In this document: positions 1-9,052 of the stretch, in pieces
Numbering within the stretch: position 1 is the stretch's first letter
Layout of the letters: every line of letters starts with the position of its first letter
From: Schlegelella_A sp038241255
GTDB taxonomy: Bacteria > Pseudomonadota > Gammaproteobacteria > Burkholderiales > Burkholderiaceae_C
Length of the DNA: 64,000 bases
Reading direction: 5' to 3'
NCBI GenBank assembly: GCA_038241255.1
Contig: JBBRFW010000005.1
Span: 17,295-81,294 of the forward strand
Notes under the pieces: generated by a model
The model's database searches: none
Told to the model about the DNA's origin: nothing
What the model saw: the letters and a program-made list of their open reading frames with translations, nothing else
Translations under genes and position numbers: made by a program

Positions 1-1977
1 GTAGCTGCCGATGTCGATGTGCTCGGCGGCGCCGCGAATGCCGCTCGGCACGTCGGCGTCGGCAAGCACGTCGCGATAGTGGAGGACGCTGCGGGCGAGA
101 ATCGCGTCGCGGAAGCCTTCGCCGACCGCCGACGGAAACAGTGACGCGACGCGGTCGCCGGCCTGGCCGCGGTGCGCACGCAAGTGCAGTCGCTCGTCGT
201 CGCCGATCAGCAGGATGCCCTGCTCGGAGCTCGCGAAGAGGTGGCCGCAGCTCTCCAGGATCTTCTCGAACACTGGCACGCTGTCGGCGATCGAGCCGCT
301 GATCACGCGCAGCACCTCGGCGGTCGCGGTCTGCTGCTGCAGCGCTTCCTTGGTCTCGTTGAACAGCCGCACGTTCTCGATCGCGATCAGCGCCTGGTGA
401 GCGAAGGTCTCGATGAGGCGGACCTCGGCAGTCGAGAAGCTCATGACCTCGCGGCGCAATACCGCGATAACGCCGACGACCTCGCCGTCGCGAATCATCG
501 GCACCGCGAGGACCGTGTGAAAGCCGTGCCGTGCCTGGGTTTCGCGCGCGTCGGGATAGCTCGCCACGATGAGCGGGGCGACGTCCTCGACGTGAACCGT
601 CCGCGCCTGGACGACGGCGCTGCCCACGACCGAGGTGCTCTTCACCGGCAGCAGCTCGCCCCGGCCCGTGTGGCGGCCGTCGTCGAGCGTGTACGCGGTC
701 ATGGCCTTCAGGTTCGGGCCGTCGACGATCCAGACGCGGCTGCCTTCCGCGTGGCAGAGAATTCGGGAGCGCTCGGCGACCGCCTCGAAAATCGGCTGCA
801 CGTCGTCCGGCGAGCCGCTGATGACCTGCAGGATCTCCGCCGTCGCCGTCTGGTACTCGAGCGCCTCGGTCAGCTCGGCCGTCCGCTGCTCGACCTTGCG
901 CTCCAGCCCCGCGTACGACTCGCGCAGTTGTGCGCTCATGCGATTGAACTGCTCGGCGAGCCCCTCGAGCTCGTCGCCGGTGCGGACCTCGATGTGGCGG
1001 TCGAGATCACCGGCGCCGATCTGCGCCGCGCCCTCCTGCAGAGCCCGCAGCGGCCGCACCAGCGCACGAGCGAGGACGAAGCTCGCCGCGATCGAGAGCA
1101 GCAGTGCCGCGACAAGCACCAGCGCCGTTCGCTTCAGCGTCGCGAACAGCGGGGCGAAGGCCTCGGCGCGAGGCGACTCAACGAACACCGTCCAGTGCAG
1201 CGTCGGGATCGCGGCGTGCGCGGCGAAGACCTCGTGGCCCTGCAGGTCGCGGCCAAGCGGCGACGGCTCGGCGGCCGGCAGGTCGCGCGCCCCGACCTGC
1301 GGCAGGTCCTTGAGATCGGACTTTTTCAGGACGAGGCTGATGTCGGGGTGGGCGATCAGCACGCCGTTGGCATCGACGACATAGGCGATGCCGGCGCTGC
1401 CGATCTTGATGCGCGAGACCACGTCCCAGACGAACTTCAGGTTCACCTCGGCGGCGGTGACGCCGCCACCGCTGCCGGCCGGCCGGGCGATCGTCATGTA
1501 CGGCTCGGTGCCTTTGCGGAAATACACCGGGCCGTAGTAGACGGTTCCGCCGGGTGCCGCCGGGATCCGGAACTTGGGCTCCTGTGACAGATCGGTGCCG
1601 CTGCCGATCGCGTCCATCGCCAGGCGCGAGATGCGCAGTTGCTCGCGGCCGCTGGGATCGATCCAGACGACCTCCGTGATCGCCGGCACCTGGCGCTGCA
1701 GCTTCAGGTACTCGAAGCGCCGTTGCTCGAGCGCGTTGCCCTCGCCGTCGGCACGGGGCAGGGCCGTCCAGCTAAGCTGATGCTCGATGTCGAGGATGTA
1801 CTGCTCGATGCGGGTGGCCGCGTTCTGCGCCTTCTCGATCTGCAGAGCGACAAGGTGGGCCTCGGTCTCGCGCCATGAGAAGTAGATCCCGATCGCGCCG
1901 CTCGCGACGAGCATGCCGCCGACCAGCGTGATGATCAGCAGCGCGTATTTCGGAAAGAGCCTCCAGCGGCGCGTCAT
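1..1977 (-). CDS. Cache-HAMP-GAF-GAF membrane sensor protein, C-terminus outside the window
   Basis: The gene starts with ATG at 1977 and runs off the left edge, so only about 659 residues are visible. A first membrane segment lies near residues 9-30 (KYALLIITLVGGMLVASG), followed by a periplasmic double-Cache-like region containing the phrases VVWIDPSGRE and GIAYVVDANGVLIAHPD. A second membrane segment near 290-310 leads into a HAMP linker (LVRPLRALQEGAAQIGAGDL), a short coiled coil and two GAF domains (about 383-516 and 545 to the edge). The repeated coil phrase ALEYQTATAEIL / ALQQQTATAEVL links the GAF domains. Known proteins of this layout end in a histidine kinase or nucleotide cyclase; the output domain is not visible, so it cannot be chosen. 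It probably senses a periplasmic ligand, possibly together with the binding protein encoded 58 bases upstream. Confidence 0.85.
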   Translation of the reverse strand, partial: MTRRWRLFPKYALLIITLVGGMLVASGAIGIYFSWRETEAHLVALQIEKAQNAATRIEQYILDIEHQLSWTALPRADGEGNALEQRRFEYLKLQRQVPAITEVVWIDPSGREQLRISRLAMDAIGSGTDLSQEPKFRIPAAPGGTVYYGPVYFRKGTEPYMTIARPAGSGGGVTAAEVNLKFVWDVVSRIKIGSAGIAYVVDANGVLIAHPDISLVLKKSDLKDLPQVGARDLPAAEPSPLGRDLQGHEVFAAHAAIPTLHWTVFVESPRAEAFAPLFATLKRTALVLVAALLLSIAASFVLARALVRPLRALQEGAAQIGAGDLDRHIEVRTGDELEGLAEQFNRMSAQLRESYAGLERKVEQRTAELTEALEYQTATAEILQVISGSPDDVQPIFEAVAERSRILCHAEGSRVWIVDGPNLKAMTAYTLDDGRHTGRGELLPVKSTSVVGSAVVQARTVHVEDVAPLIVASYPDARETQARHGFHTVLAVPMIRDGEVVGVIAVLRREVMSFSTAEVRLIETFAHQALIAIENVRLFNETKEALQQQTATAEVLRVISGSIADSVPVFEKILESCGHLFASSEQGILLIGDDERLHLRAHRGQAGDRVASLFPSAVGEGFRDAILARSVLHYRDVLADADVPSGIRGAAEHIDIGSY

Positions 1978-2035
1978 GCGCTCGGCCCGACGCGTAGCGA
2001 CACGACCGCGCGCACCGGCGGTTCACACGCCCGAT

Positions 2036-3085
2036 TCACCGCAGCACCTCGTCGGCCTGAACGAGCAGCGACGGCGGCAACGTCACGCCGAGCGACTTCG
2101 CCGCGGCGATATTGACGACCAGCTCGAAGCGGGTCGGCTGGTCGACAGGCAGCTGCGCCGGCGTCGCGCCGCGTAGGATGCGGTCGACGTATTCAGCACC
2201 GCGGCGAGTCGAGTGGCGCGCGTCGAAGCCATACGACGCGATGGCCCCCATCTCCGCGGCGCTGCGGTCGGGCCCGATCACGGGCAATCCGCTCGGGCGT
2301 GCAAGCTCGATGAGCTTTCTCGCGTTCTGCATGAAGAGCGAGTCGGGGCCGAAAACCAACACCTCGGCGCGCTGGCGCCGCATCGCGGAGAACGCTTCGC
2401 CGAACTCCTCCGACCGGCTGAGCGGGATCATCTGCAGCTGCAGGCCCAGGCGCTGCGCCGCGGCCCGGTTCTGGGCGGCATAGTCCTCGTAAATGAGATT
2501 GCTCGAGTTGCCGACGACGGCGATTCGCACCATGGCGGGAAGGACCTCATGGGCGATCTGCAACCACTTGCCCCAATCGATTGCCGGCAAGGCGATTCCT
2601 GTGACGTTCGCCTCCGGGCGGGCGAGGCTCGCGACCAGCCCGAACTTGAGCGGGTCGGCCGCGTTGATGAAGACGATGGGAATGGTCGCCGTGGCCGCCT
2701 TCGCTGCCAGCGTCGCGGCGGCGCCGCCGGTGCAGACGATCACATTGACGTTGAGCGCAACCAATTCGGCCGCGAGCTGGGGCAGGCGATCGCTCTGTCC
2801 CTCGGACGATCGGTACTGGAAGGTCGCGGTGGTTCCGTCGATCCACCCAGCATCGCGCAACGCCGCGACCAGGACGGGGTTCAGCGGCGAGGCCGCCGCC
2901 GCGACGAGGACGCCGATGCGGACCCGCTTCGTCGCCACCTGCGCCGCTGCAGAACCGACGAACGGCGCCGCGAGCGCACCGGTGACGACGGCGAAGAAGG
3001 CGCGTCGCTCAGGCCCTTCGATCAGGTAATCGCACGCAACGGGCGAAAGGGGCATCGAGCTCACGCGGATGCGACGGTTTGCCAT
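2036..3085 (-). CDS. TrpX-like ABC transporter substrate-binding protein (ABC_sub_bind family)
   Basis: The 349-residue product matches the ABC_sub_bind (TrpX/YtrF-like) periplasmic binding fold: RIGVLVAAAASPLNPVL at the start of lobe 1, VIVCTGGAAATLAAKAAT, the family phrase IPIVFINAADPLKFGLVASL, and the end phrase LGVTLPPSLLVQADEVLR. An N-terminal export signal with a twin-arginine-like ERRAFF and a hydrophobic stretch ending AAAQ precedes the mature part. I chose ATG 3085 over an in-frame GTG at 3100 because AAGGTG lies just upstream of the ATG. No permease or ATPase is adjacent. The next gene in the same direction is a membrane sensor, so this protein may present a ligand to that sensor rather than to a transporter; that is inference from position. 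Confidence 0.85.
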   Translation of the reverse strand: MANRRIRVSSMPLSPVACDYLIEGPERRAFFAVVTGALAAPFVGSAAAQVATKRVRIGVLVAAAASPLNPVLVAALRDAGWIDGTTATFQYRSSEGQSDRLPQLAAELVALNVNVIVCTGGAAATLAAKAATATIPIVFINAADPLKFGLVASLARPEANVTGIALPAIDWGKWLQIAHEVLPAMVRIAVVGNSSNLIYEDYAAQNRAAAQRLGLQLQMIPLSRSEEFGEAFSAMRRQRAEVLVFGPDSLFMQNARKLIELARPSGLPVIGPDRSAAEMGAIASYGFDARHSTRRGAEYVDRILRGATPAQLPVDQPTRFELVVNIAAAKSLGVTLPPSLLVQADEVLR

Positions 3086-3118
3086 CTTGACACCTTGCAC
3101 GTCCGTACGCCGCAGCGT

Positions 3119-3628
3119 TCAGCCGGTCGCATTGATCAAGCGGCGCAGGAGCCCGGCCGTCGATGCGTCCACGGTGTCGCCGGGGGACGGTGCGTCGGCG
3201 CGCGCGCTAACCGACTCCGCGAACGCCAGCATCTCGTTGAGCACGCCATGCACCTCGGTGCCGAACCGCGCGCTGCAGCGCGGCGCTCGCACGGCGGTGT
3301 GCAGGAGGGCGCACGCTCGGTGACGTTGATCGGCGCGCCGGCGAGCATCGCGTCGCGCTGCGCCTCGACGCCGAACTCGCGCGCCAAGTCGGCGAGGATG
3401 CGCAGCGTCGCGGCGTCGAGCAGGTTCTTGGAGAGGTCCGCGAGGACCTCGGGGAGGCGCCTCGAGCGACATCGAGGCGAAACGCTGCGGACCGCGCGCG
3501 AACGCCTCGCGCCCGTCGAAGGCGCGGCCGTGCGCCTCGAAATGGCCAGCGAGCGCCGCCCAAGCGGCCGTCCGGTCGCAGCGCGTCCAGGCGGGCAGAG
3601 ATTCGCCGGCGGAGCCAGTCGTGGCCAT
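3119..3628 (-). pseudogene. pgi: Decayed, truncated glucose-6-phosphate isomerase (pgi) fragment
   Basis: Read across two frames, the segment gives the N-terminal part of Pgi: AWAALAGHFEAHGRAF, FASMSLEAP, then VLADLSKNLLDAATLRILAD, FGVEAQRDAMLAGAPINVTE, then ALLHTAVRAPR and EVHGVLNEMLAFAE. The first phase change sits at a run of four G at 3451-3454 (one base too many) and the second near 3320 (one base too few), so the frame is lost for about 130 bases and then restored. The fragment stops after about 165 codons, whereas Pgi is about 540 residues, so the sugar isomerase core and catalytic residues are missing. It cannot make an active enzyme. It lies head to tail with the gene upstream and downstream of it but shares no function with them. 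Confidence 0.85.
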
Positions 3629-3652
3629 GCGGATGAAGCCGGGCGCGCCGCG

Positions 3653-4444
3653 CTACAACCGATCGACGTAGCCGAAGGTACCGCTCGTCCGAACTTCCTC
3701 GGCCGCGGCGCGAACGCCCGTCATCGCCGCGCGCCAGAGCGAGGTCGCCAAGCTGACGCGGCGCACCCCGGCCGCTTCGAGCGTGGCAACGTCCCACGAC
3801 TTGCCCTTCATGCCGACCATGAAGTTCACCGGCTTCGTCAGCGCGCCGCAGACGGCGCGGACGGCGTCGAGATCGGGCAGCGCCGGCGCGAACAGCACGT
3901 CGGCGCCAGCCGCCTCGTAGGCCTTCAGGCGGGCGATCACATCGTCGAGGTCCGGGCGGCCACGCAAGAAGTTCTCGGCGCGTGCGGTCACCGCGAAGTG
4001 GGCGAACGACAGCGACCTCGCCGCGTGCACGGCCGCGGCGATGCGCGCCGTAGCGAACTCGATCGGATAGAGCGGGGACACCTTATCGCCGGTGTGATCC
4101 TCGATCGAGGCGCCGGCGATGCCGGTCGAGCCGGCGCGGCGGATTGTCTCGGCAACGTCGTCGGGCGAGTCGCCGAAGCCGTTCTCGAGGTCAGCCGACA
4201 CCGGCAGGTCGGTCGCGGCCGCGATAGCGCCGGCGTGCGCAAGCGCTTCGTCGCGCGAGAGCTGCCCGTCCTTGCGACCGAGCACGCCTGCCGCGGCGCC
4301 GCTCGACGTCGCGAGCGCCGCGAAGCCGAGCTGGCCGAGCAGCGCCGCCGAGCCGGCGTCGAAGACGTTGGCGATGACGAAGGCGCGCGGCCCCGCATGG
4401 AGGGAACGGAGGCGCGCGGCCTTCTCGGCGGGGGAGGAAGGCAT
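3653..4444 (-). CDS. Isocitrate lyase / phosphoenolpyruvate mutase family protein
   Basis: The 263-residue product has the PEP mutase/isocitrate lyase superfamily barrel: FVIANVFDAGSAALLGQLGF at the start, TSSGAAAGVLGRKDG, the metal-binding stretch LPVSADLENGFGDSP, GIAGASIEDHTGD and the later strand VNFMVGMKGKSW. Members cleave or rearrange C-C or P-C bonds in small 2-oxo or 2-hydroxy acids (for example methylisocitrate lyase or oxaloacetate hydrolase-like enzymes). The KKCGH-type catalytic loop of true isocitrate lyases is not present in that form, so the exact reaction stays open. ATG 4444 is preferred over an upstream in-frame start because the family begins near MPSSPAEKAARLRSLH. It appears to be a single-gene unit. 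Confidence 0.85.
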   Translation of the reverse strand: MPSSPAEKAARLRSLHAGPRAFVIANVFDAGSAALLGQLGFAALATSSGAAAGVLGRKDGQLSRDEALAHAGAIAAATDLPVSADLENGFGDSPDDVAETIRRAGSTGIAGASIEDHTGDKVSPLYPIEFATARIAAAVHAARSLSFAHFAVTARAENFLRGRPDLDDVIARLKAYEAAGADVLFAPALPDLDAVRAVCGALTKPVNFMVGMKGKSWDVATLEAAGVRRVSLATSLWRAAMTGVRAAAEEVRTSGTFGYVDRL

Positions 4445-4609
4445 GACAACGATCGTAGCCGCTCGGCGCCTCCCGCGACGCACGCCGGCGCCTCGAGGCC
4501 GGGCACATTTTCTGCGGCGCCTCCGCAGCTCATGCTCCGCTTCCGCGCTTCATCCGGTGACGCGGCGCGCCGACCTTGACCGTGCAAGGCAGCGCGCTAG
4601 CCTCGCGCG

Positions 4610-5155
4610 ATGACAACCGCAGTGCTTTCCTCGCCGACCCCGCGCCCGCTGGGACCGCTGCCGTCTCGTTCATCGGCCGGCGCGCCGAGGTCGTGTTCGT
4701 GACCGCGTTCGATCAGTACGCCGTAGAGGCGAGAGTGCCGGCACGACTTCGCGTCGCCGACGAGGGGCAGCGAGCGGAGTTCGCGGCCTTGCTGGATCGC
4801 GGAGCGCACGAGTTGCGGCAGCGCGGCGGGGTGCGCCAGCACCTGCAGAGGATCAAGCCTCCGTCGGCAACGCAGTGCGCATGATCCGCATCGAGCAGGT
4901 CCTATACCTACGCTCGGACGCCAAGTACATCGTGGTCGCCTGGGAAGGCGGCGAGGCGCTGATCCGCACCACGCTTCGAGAGCTCGCCGACGCGCTCGAC
5001 CCCGCCTGCCTTCGTGCAGGTGCACCGCTCGGCCATCGTCAACCTGATGCACGTGGACCGCTTCTCCCACGGCCCGGGCGACGCGGTTGGGGTGCATCTG
5101 AAGCGGCGCAGCGAACGCCTTGCGGTGAGCCGCAGATCTGTTCCGCCAAATGTGA
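4610..5155 (+). pseudogene. Decayed LytTR-type response regulator
   Basis: The segment carries pieces of a LytR/AlgR-like regulator in several frames. From the receiver domain only AVSFIGRRAEVVFVTAFDQY remains; the phosphoacceptor region is gone. The linker and LytTR DNA-binding domain then follow: VRMIRIEQVLYLRSDAKYIV, EALIRTTLRELADALDPAC, and in the next frame VQVHRSAIVNLMHVDRF and RRSERLAVSR. At the end a third frame supplies the family terminus LFRQM and TGA at 5153-5155. Frame changes fall near 4857 (a base missing), near 5010 (a base gained) and near 5135. No single frame covers more than part of a domain, so no functional regulator can be made. A partner histidine kinase was not seen next to it. 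Confidence 0.8.
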
Positions 5156-5192
5156 GCGCGCGACGCGCGTCCGCGCTCTTTCCGGCCGTGCG

Positions 5193-6290
5193 TCAGGCGG
5201 GGGGATCGCCGAGAACCGAGTGCCCGTGTAGTCCGAGATCGAGGCTGGCGGCGTCGCCAGGCCGCAACGGGCCGACTTCCGACGCCGAGGCGACGAAGAT
5301 GGCGCCGAGCTCAGTATCGAAGGTTGTCTCGCGCACGCTGCCCAGGTAAGTGGTCTTGGCCACCGTTGCCGCGAGCGGACCAATGCCGGCGGGGCGCACC
5401 TGCCACGCCTCGGGACGGATCGCCACGCGCACCGCGCCGGGCTGCCTTGGGGCTGCAGCGCGAAGCGCGAGCGGGCCGAGGCGGACCCTTCCGTCGGCGC
5501 TCGCGGTCGCGTCGAATAGCTCGGCCTCACCCATGAAGGCGGCCACGAACTCGCTGAGCGGCCGCTCGTACAGCTCGCGCGGCGTGCCGGCCTGGGCGAT
5601 GCGGCCGCCGTTCATGACAACGACCTGATCGCTGACCGCCATCGCCTCCTCCTGGTCGTGCGTGACGTAAGCGACGGTGAGGCCGAGGCGCTGCTGCAGG
5701 CCGCGAATCTCCTCGCGCATCGACCGGCGCAGGCGGGCGTCGAGGTTGGAAAGCGGCTCGTCGAAGAGCAGCACCGCCGGCTCGATAACGATCGCGCGGG
5801 CCAGCGCGACGCGTTGCTGCTGGCCGCCCGAGAGCTCGCTCGGCAGCCGCTTGTCGAGGTCGGCGAGGCCGACCGTCGCCATCGCGGCGAGGGCCCGTTC
5901 GCGCGCCTGCGCGCGCGGCACGCGGGCGACGTCGAGGCCGTAGGCGACGTTGGCGAGCACGCTCATGTGCGGAAAGAGCGCGTAGCTCTGGAACACCATG
6001 CTGACGTCTCGCTCGGACGCCGGCAGGTCGGTGACGTCGCGGCCGGCGATGAAGACGCGACCGCTGGTCGGCGCCTCGAGCCCCGCGATCATGCGTAGCG
6101 TCGTCGTCTTGCCGCAGCCGCTTGGGCCGAGCAGCGTCGTCAGCGTGCCGCGCGGCACACGCACGCTGACCGCGTCGACGACGAGCGGCGCGGCCGGGTC
6201 GCTGCCGTAGCGCTTGGAGAGCGCGCGCAGCTCGATGCCGCCGCCGCCGTCGTCGTCGCGCGTCGCGGCCATGGCGGCCGGGGACGTCAT
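5193..6290 (-). CDS. Iron/spermidine/putrescine-type ABC transporter ATP-binding protein
   Basis: The 365-residue cytoplasmic ATPase has Walker A GPSGCGKTTT, the Q-loop in VFQSYALFPHMSV, signature LSGGQQQRVALARA, Walker B VLLFDEPLSNLDARLR and the switch histidine in YVTHDQEEAM. The C-terminal third (about 250-365) is a TOBE-like domain of the FbpC/PotA class. It is the last gene of a minus-strand unit: the permease stops 7 bases upstream of its ATG, and a binding protein and SnoaL-like protein precede that. Together they form a complete importer. FbpC-like ATPases serve ferric iron, but the same class serves polyamines, phosphonates and sulfate, so the substrate is not fixed by this subunit. 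Confidence 0.93.
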   Translation of the reverse strand: MTSPAAMAATRDDDGGGGIELRALSKRYGSDPAAPLVVDAVSVRVPRGTLTTLLGPSGCGKTTTLRMIAGLEAPTSGRVFIAGRDVTDLPASERDVSMVFQSYALFPHMSVLANVAYGLDVARVPRAQARERALAAMATVGLADLDKRLPSELSGGQQQRVALARAIVIEPAVLLFDEPLSNLDARLRRSMREEIRGLQQRLGLTVAYVTHDQEEAMAVSDQVVVMNGGRIAQAGTPRELYERPLSEFVAAFMGEAELFDATASADGRVRLGPLALRAAAPRQPGAVRVAIRPEAWQVRPAGIGPLAATVAKTTYLGSVRETTFDTELGAIFVASASEVGPLRPGDAASLDLGLHGHSVLGDPPA

Positions 6291-6297
6291 GGCGTCG

Positions 6298-8499
6298 TCA
6301 TGCCGGAATCGGCACGAGCTCGCGCCGACCGATCGCGCGCTCGCCCACGCCCCACTGGATCAGCGCGACGGCGAGCGACATCAGCGCGATCAGCACCGTG
6401 CAGTAGGCGAGCGCGACGCCGTAGTCGCCGTTGCCGACGCGGCCGATGATGTATGTCGTCGCCAGCTCGGTCTCGGCAGTGACCAGGAAGATGACCGCCG
6501 AGACCGTGGTCATCGAGCGCACGAAGCTGTAGACCAGCGCGGCGACGAGCGCCGGCCTGAGCAGCGGCAGCACGACGCGGCGCAGCGTCGTCGCGGTCGA
6601 GGCACGCAGCATCGTCGACGCTTCGTCGAGCGAGCGGTCGATCTGGCGAAAGGCGGCACTGCCGGCGCGGACGCCGACTGGGAGGTTCCTGAACACGAAG
6701 CACAGCACGATGATGAGGCCGGTGCCGGTGAGCTCGAACGGCGGCACGTTGAAGGCGAGGATGTAGCTCACGCCGAGAACGGTGCCCGGAATCGCAAATG
6801 CGAGCAATGCGCCGAACTCGAACGCATCGCTGCCGCGGAACGAGGTCCGCGCGAGCAGCCAGGAGATGAGCAGGCCCAGTGCGGCGCAGAGCGGCGCGGC
6901 GATCGCTGCCAGCTTTAGCGTCGTGAAAAGCGAATTCCACGCCGTACCGGCGAAGACCAGCGCCGCGCCGACGTCGGGGTTACCGCGCTGGATGTCGAAC
7001 GCGGTGACGAAATGGCGCAGCGTCGGCGTGTAGTCGCGGCCCCAGGTCTGCACGAACCCTCCGGCGAACGCGAACAGGTAGACGACGACCGTGAACGCCA
7101 GCCACGGCACGACGACGCACGCCGCGCCGCGCCGCAGTCCCCCGGGCAGCGCCATCGGCGCGCCGCCGTCGCCCTTGCCGGTGAGGGTGGTGAAGCTGGT
7201 CGCGCCGAGCAGGCGCCGCTGCGCCCAGAAGACGAGCAGCGCGAACGCGCTCAGGATCAGCGCCAGCGAGGCGGCCCGACCCTGGTCGTATTGCGCGCCG
7301 ACGATCGCAAAGAAGACCTCGGTCGAGAGCACCGAGAACTGGCCGCCCACGACGATCGGGTTGCCGAAGTCGGCAATGCTTTCGATGAAGCCGATCAGAA
7401 AGGCGTTGGCGAGGCCCGGCTTCAGCAGCGGCAACGTGACGGTCAGGAAGGCCGCGCGGCGATCGGCGCGCAGCGTCTGCGCCGCCTCCTCAAGCGACGA
7501 TCCGATGCCGGCAACGACGCCGCGCACGATCATGAAGGCGATCGGCGTGAACGCGAAGAGCTGCGCCAGCCAGACGCCGAAGAGACCATAGAACCAGCGC
7601 GACGGCGTGACGCCGAATACCGATTCGAGGCCCTGGTTGACGACACCGGCGCGGCCGAAGAGCAGGATCAATCCGAGGCCGACGACGAAAGGCGGCGTGA
7701 TGATCGGCAGCAGCGCGAGTGCGTTGAGCGGCCGCTTCAGTCGCGCCGGGCCGCGCTCGGCGAGGAGCGCGATCAGCGTGCCGAGGAGCGTCGTCCCAGC
7801 CGCCGTCAGCAAGGCCAGAAACAGCGTGTTCCAGGCGACCCCGCAGCGCACGCCTCCGGCGAGGCATGAGAGCCCCCAAGTGCGCTCGTTGCCGATGCGG
7901 GACGTGAGCGCGGCGAGCGAGAGCTGCCCGTTCTCGTCGACGAAGGCGCCCGCGAGCGCGCGCGCGACCGGCCAGGCGACGAAGAGCACCAGCAGCGCGC
8001 TGCAGACGACGATCGCGCTCGCGGTGAAGGCATCGCCGCGAACCCAGCCGAGGCGTGCCAGTCCGGCACCGAGCAGCACCAGCAGCGCGAGCAGCGTCAC
8101 CGCGCCGCCGAGCCCGAGGCCGGGCTGGCCGCCGCTCAGCGGCCTGAAAGCCCGCGCCAGGACGTCGAGCGACCAGCCGGTCGTGCCGATCGCGAAGCCG
8201 CCGGTGAGGACGGCGGCGAGCGCGAGCGATGCGCCGCCCGTGAGCAGCACGCCGGCGCGCCGTCGCGAGACGTCACGCTTGCTGCCGAGCGCGACGGCGA
8301 GACCGATCGGCACGGTCCAGAGCCACGGCCGGCCGTGCCGCGCCGCCTGCACAACGCCGCTCGCGCTGTCGGCCGCGCCCCAGACGCCGGTCAGGGCCTC
8401 GACCACGCTTTTGTCGGCGACGAGGTACCACGGCAGGAGCGTGAACGACGCAGCGGCGATGGCGAAACACGCCGCCACCCCCCGATCGTCGCGCGCCAT
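6298..8499 (-). CDS. Fused two-domain ABC transporter permease, ferric-iron class
   Basis: The 733-residue inner-membrane protein contains two BPD_transp_1 domains in one chain. The two EAA loops that contact the ATPase are readable as EEAAQTLRADRRAAFLTVTL near residues 335-355 and DEASTMLRASTATTLRRVVL in the second half. At least twelve hydrophobic segments are visible, with an N-terminal part (about 1-150) longer than in minimal FbpB. This layout is typical of FbpB/ThiP/AfuB permeases, which work with one family-1 binding protein and one ATPase; both are present in this operon. The start ATG at 8499 follows the SnoaL-like gene stop by 27 bases. Confidence 0.92.
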   Translation of the reverse strand: MARDDRGVAACFAIAAASFTLLPWYLVADKSVVEALTGVWGAADSASGVVQAARHGRPWLWTVPIGLAVALGSKRDVSRRRAGVLLTGGASLALAAVLTGGFAIGTTGWSLDVLARAFRPLSGGQPGLGLGGAVTLLALLVLLGAGLARLGWVRGDAFTASAIVVCSALLVLFVAWPVARALAGAFVDENGQLSLAALTSRIGNERTWGLSCLAGGVRCGVAWNTLFLALLTAAGTTLLGTLIALLAERGPARLKRPLNALALLPIITPPFVVGLGLILLFGRAGVVNQGLESVFGVTPSRWFYGLFGVWLAQLFAFTPIAFMIVRGVVAGIGSSLEEAAQTLRADRRAAFLTVTLPLLKPGLANAFLIGFIESIADFGNPIVVGGQFSVLSTEVFFAIVGAQYDQGRAASLALILSAFALLVFWAQRRLLGATSFTTLTGKGDGGAPMALPGGLRRGAACVVVPWLAFTVVVYLFAFAGGFVQTWGRDYTPTLRHFVTAFDIQRGNPDVGAALVFAGTAWNSLFTTLKLAAIAAPLCAALGLLISWLLARTSFRGSDAFEFGALLAFAIPGTVLGVSYILAFNVPPFELTGTGLIIVLCFVFRNLPVGVRAGSAAFRQIDRSLDEASTMLRASTATTLRRVVLPLLRPALVAALVYSFVRSMTTVSAVIFLVTAETELATTYIIGRVGNGDYGVALAYCTVLIALMSLAVALIQWGVGERAIGRRELVPIPA

Positions 8500-8526
8500 G
8501 TGGTGGCCGGATACGCTGGAGCGCGG

Positions 8527-9012
8527 CTATTGCTTCTGCGCTGGGTCCCAGTGCTCGGCGATCTTGCCGTTCTCGAGCCGAAACATGTCGAACCAGGTGG
8601 TGCTGAACTTCTTGGTCGCGTCCTTGGGGTCGGTGCCTTCGCGCGCGAAGCTCAGCACGACGTAGTCGCCCTCCGCGACGATCGCCACCAGCGGCGCCTT
8701 GATGCGCGTCTCGATGGGCGCGGGCTTTCGGACCTTGTTGAAGAAGTCGACGAAGGCGGCGCGCCCGGTCGGCACGTTCGGGTTGTGCTGGATGTACGAC
8801 TCGGCCAGGTACTTGTCGGCGTATTCCATGTGCGCGCCTTCGAACACCTCGCGCCAAAAATCATAGACGAGGCGCTTGTTGGAGGCGAGCCGCGCGTCGG
8901 GGCTGGCGAGGAACGCCTCCTGGCTGGCGGCGGGCTGCACCGCGATCTGCGCCGGTGCTGGCGCTGCGACGAGCGCGACGGCAACGCCGCACAACATCGA
9001 GAATGTCTTCAT
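8527..9012 (-). CDS. Exported SnoaL-like (NTF2-fold) protein within ABC operon
   Basis: The 161-residue product has a Sec signal (MKTFSMLCGVAVALVAAPAP, cleavage after AQ-like residues near 22) and a mature SnoaL-like domain: LVYDFWREVFEGAHMEYAD, YLAESYIQHNPNVPTGRAAF and VAIVAEGDYVVLSFAREG, ending with TTWFDMFRLENGKIAEHWD. SnoaL-like proteins adopt the NTF2 fold and bind or transform small ligands; many have no assigned reaction. GGAGA lies a suitable distance before ATG 9012. It sits between the binding protein and the permease in the same direction with gaps of 40 and 27 bases, so it is likely co-transcribed and acts in the periplasm alongside the transporter. A role in processing or holding the imported ligand is inference only. 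Confidence 0.88.
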   Translation of the reverse strand: MKTFSMLCGVAVALVAAPAPAQIAVQPAASQEAFLASPDARLASNKRLVYDFWREVFEGAHMEYADKYLAESYIQHNPNVPTGRAAFVDFFNKVRKPAPIETRIKAPLVAIVAEGDYVVLSFAREGTDPKDATKKFSTTWFDMFRLENGKIAEHWDPAQKQ

Positions 9013-9052
9013 GCCGGTCTCCGGTGGGCAAGCGAACGTGGGCGCGGCGCGT

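Noticed and set aside
172..1587. A 471-codon plus-strand frame at the left end
   Set aside because: It is the antisense of the Cache-HAMP-GAF sensor, whose domains read well on the minus strand.
2213..4579. A 788-codon plus-strand frame over the binding protein, pgi relic and PEP mutase-like gene
   Set aside because: Arginine/histidine-rich and without motifs; the minus strand explains the sequence.
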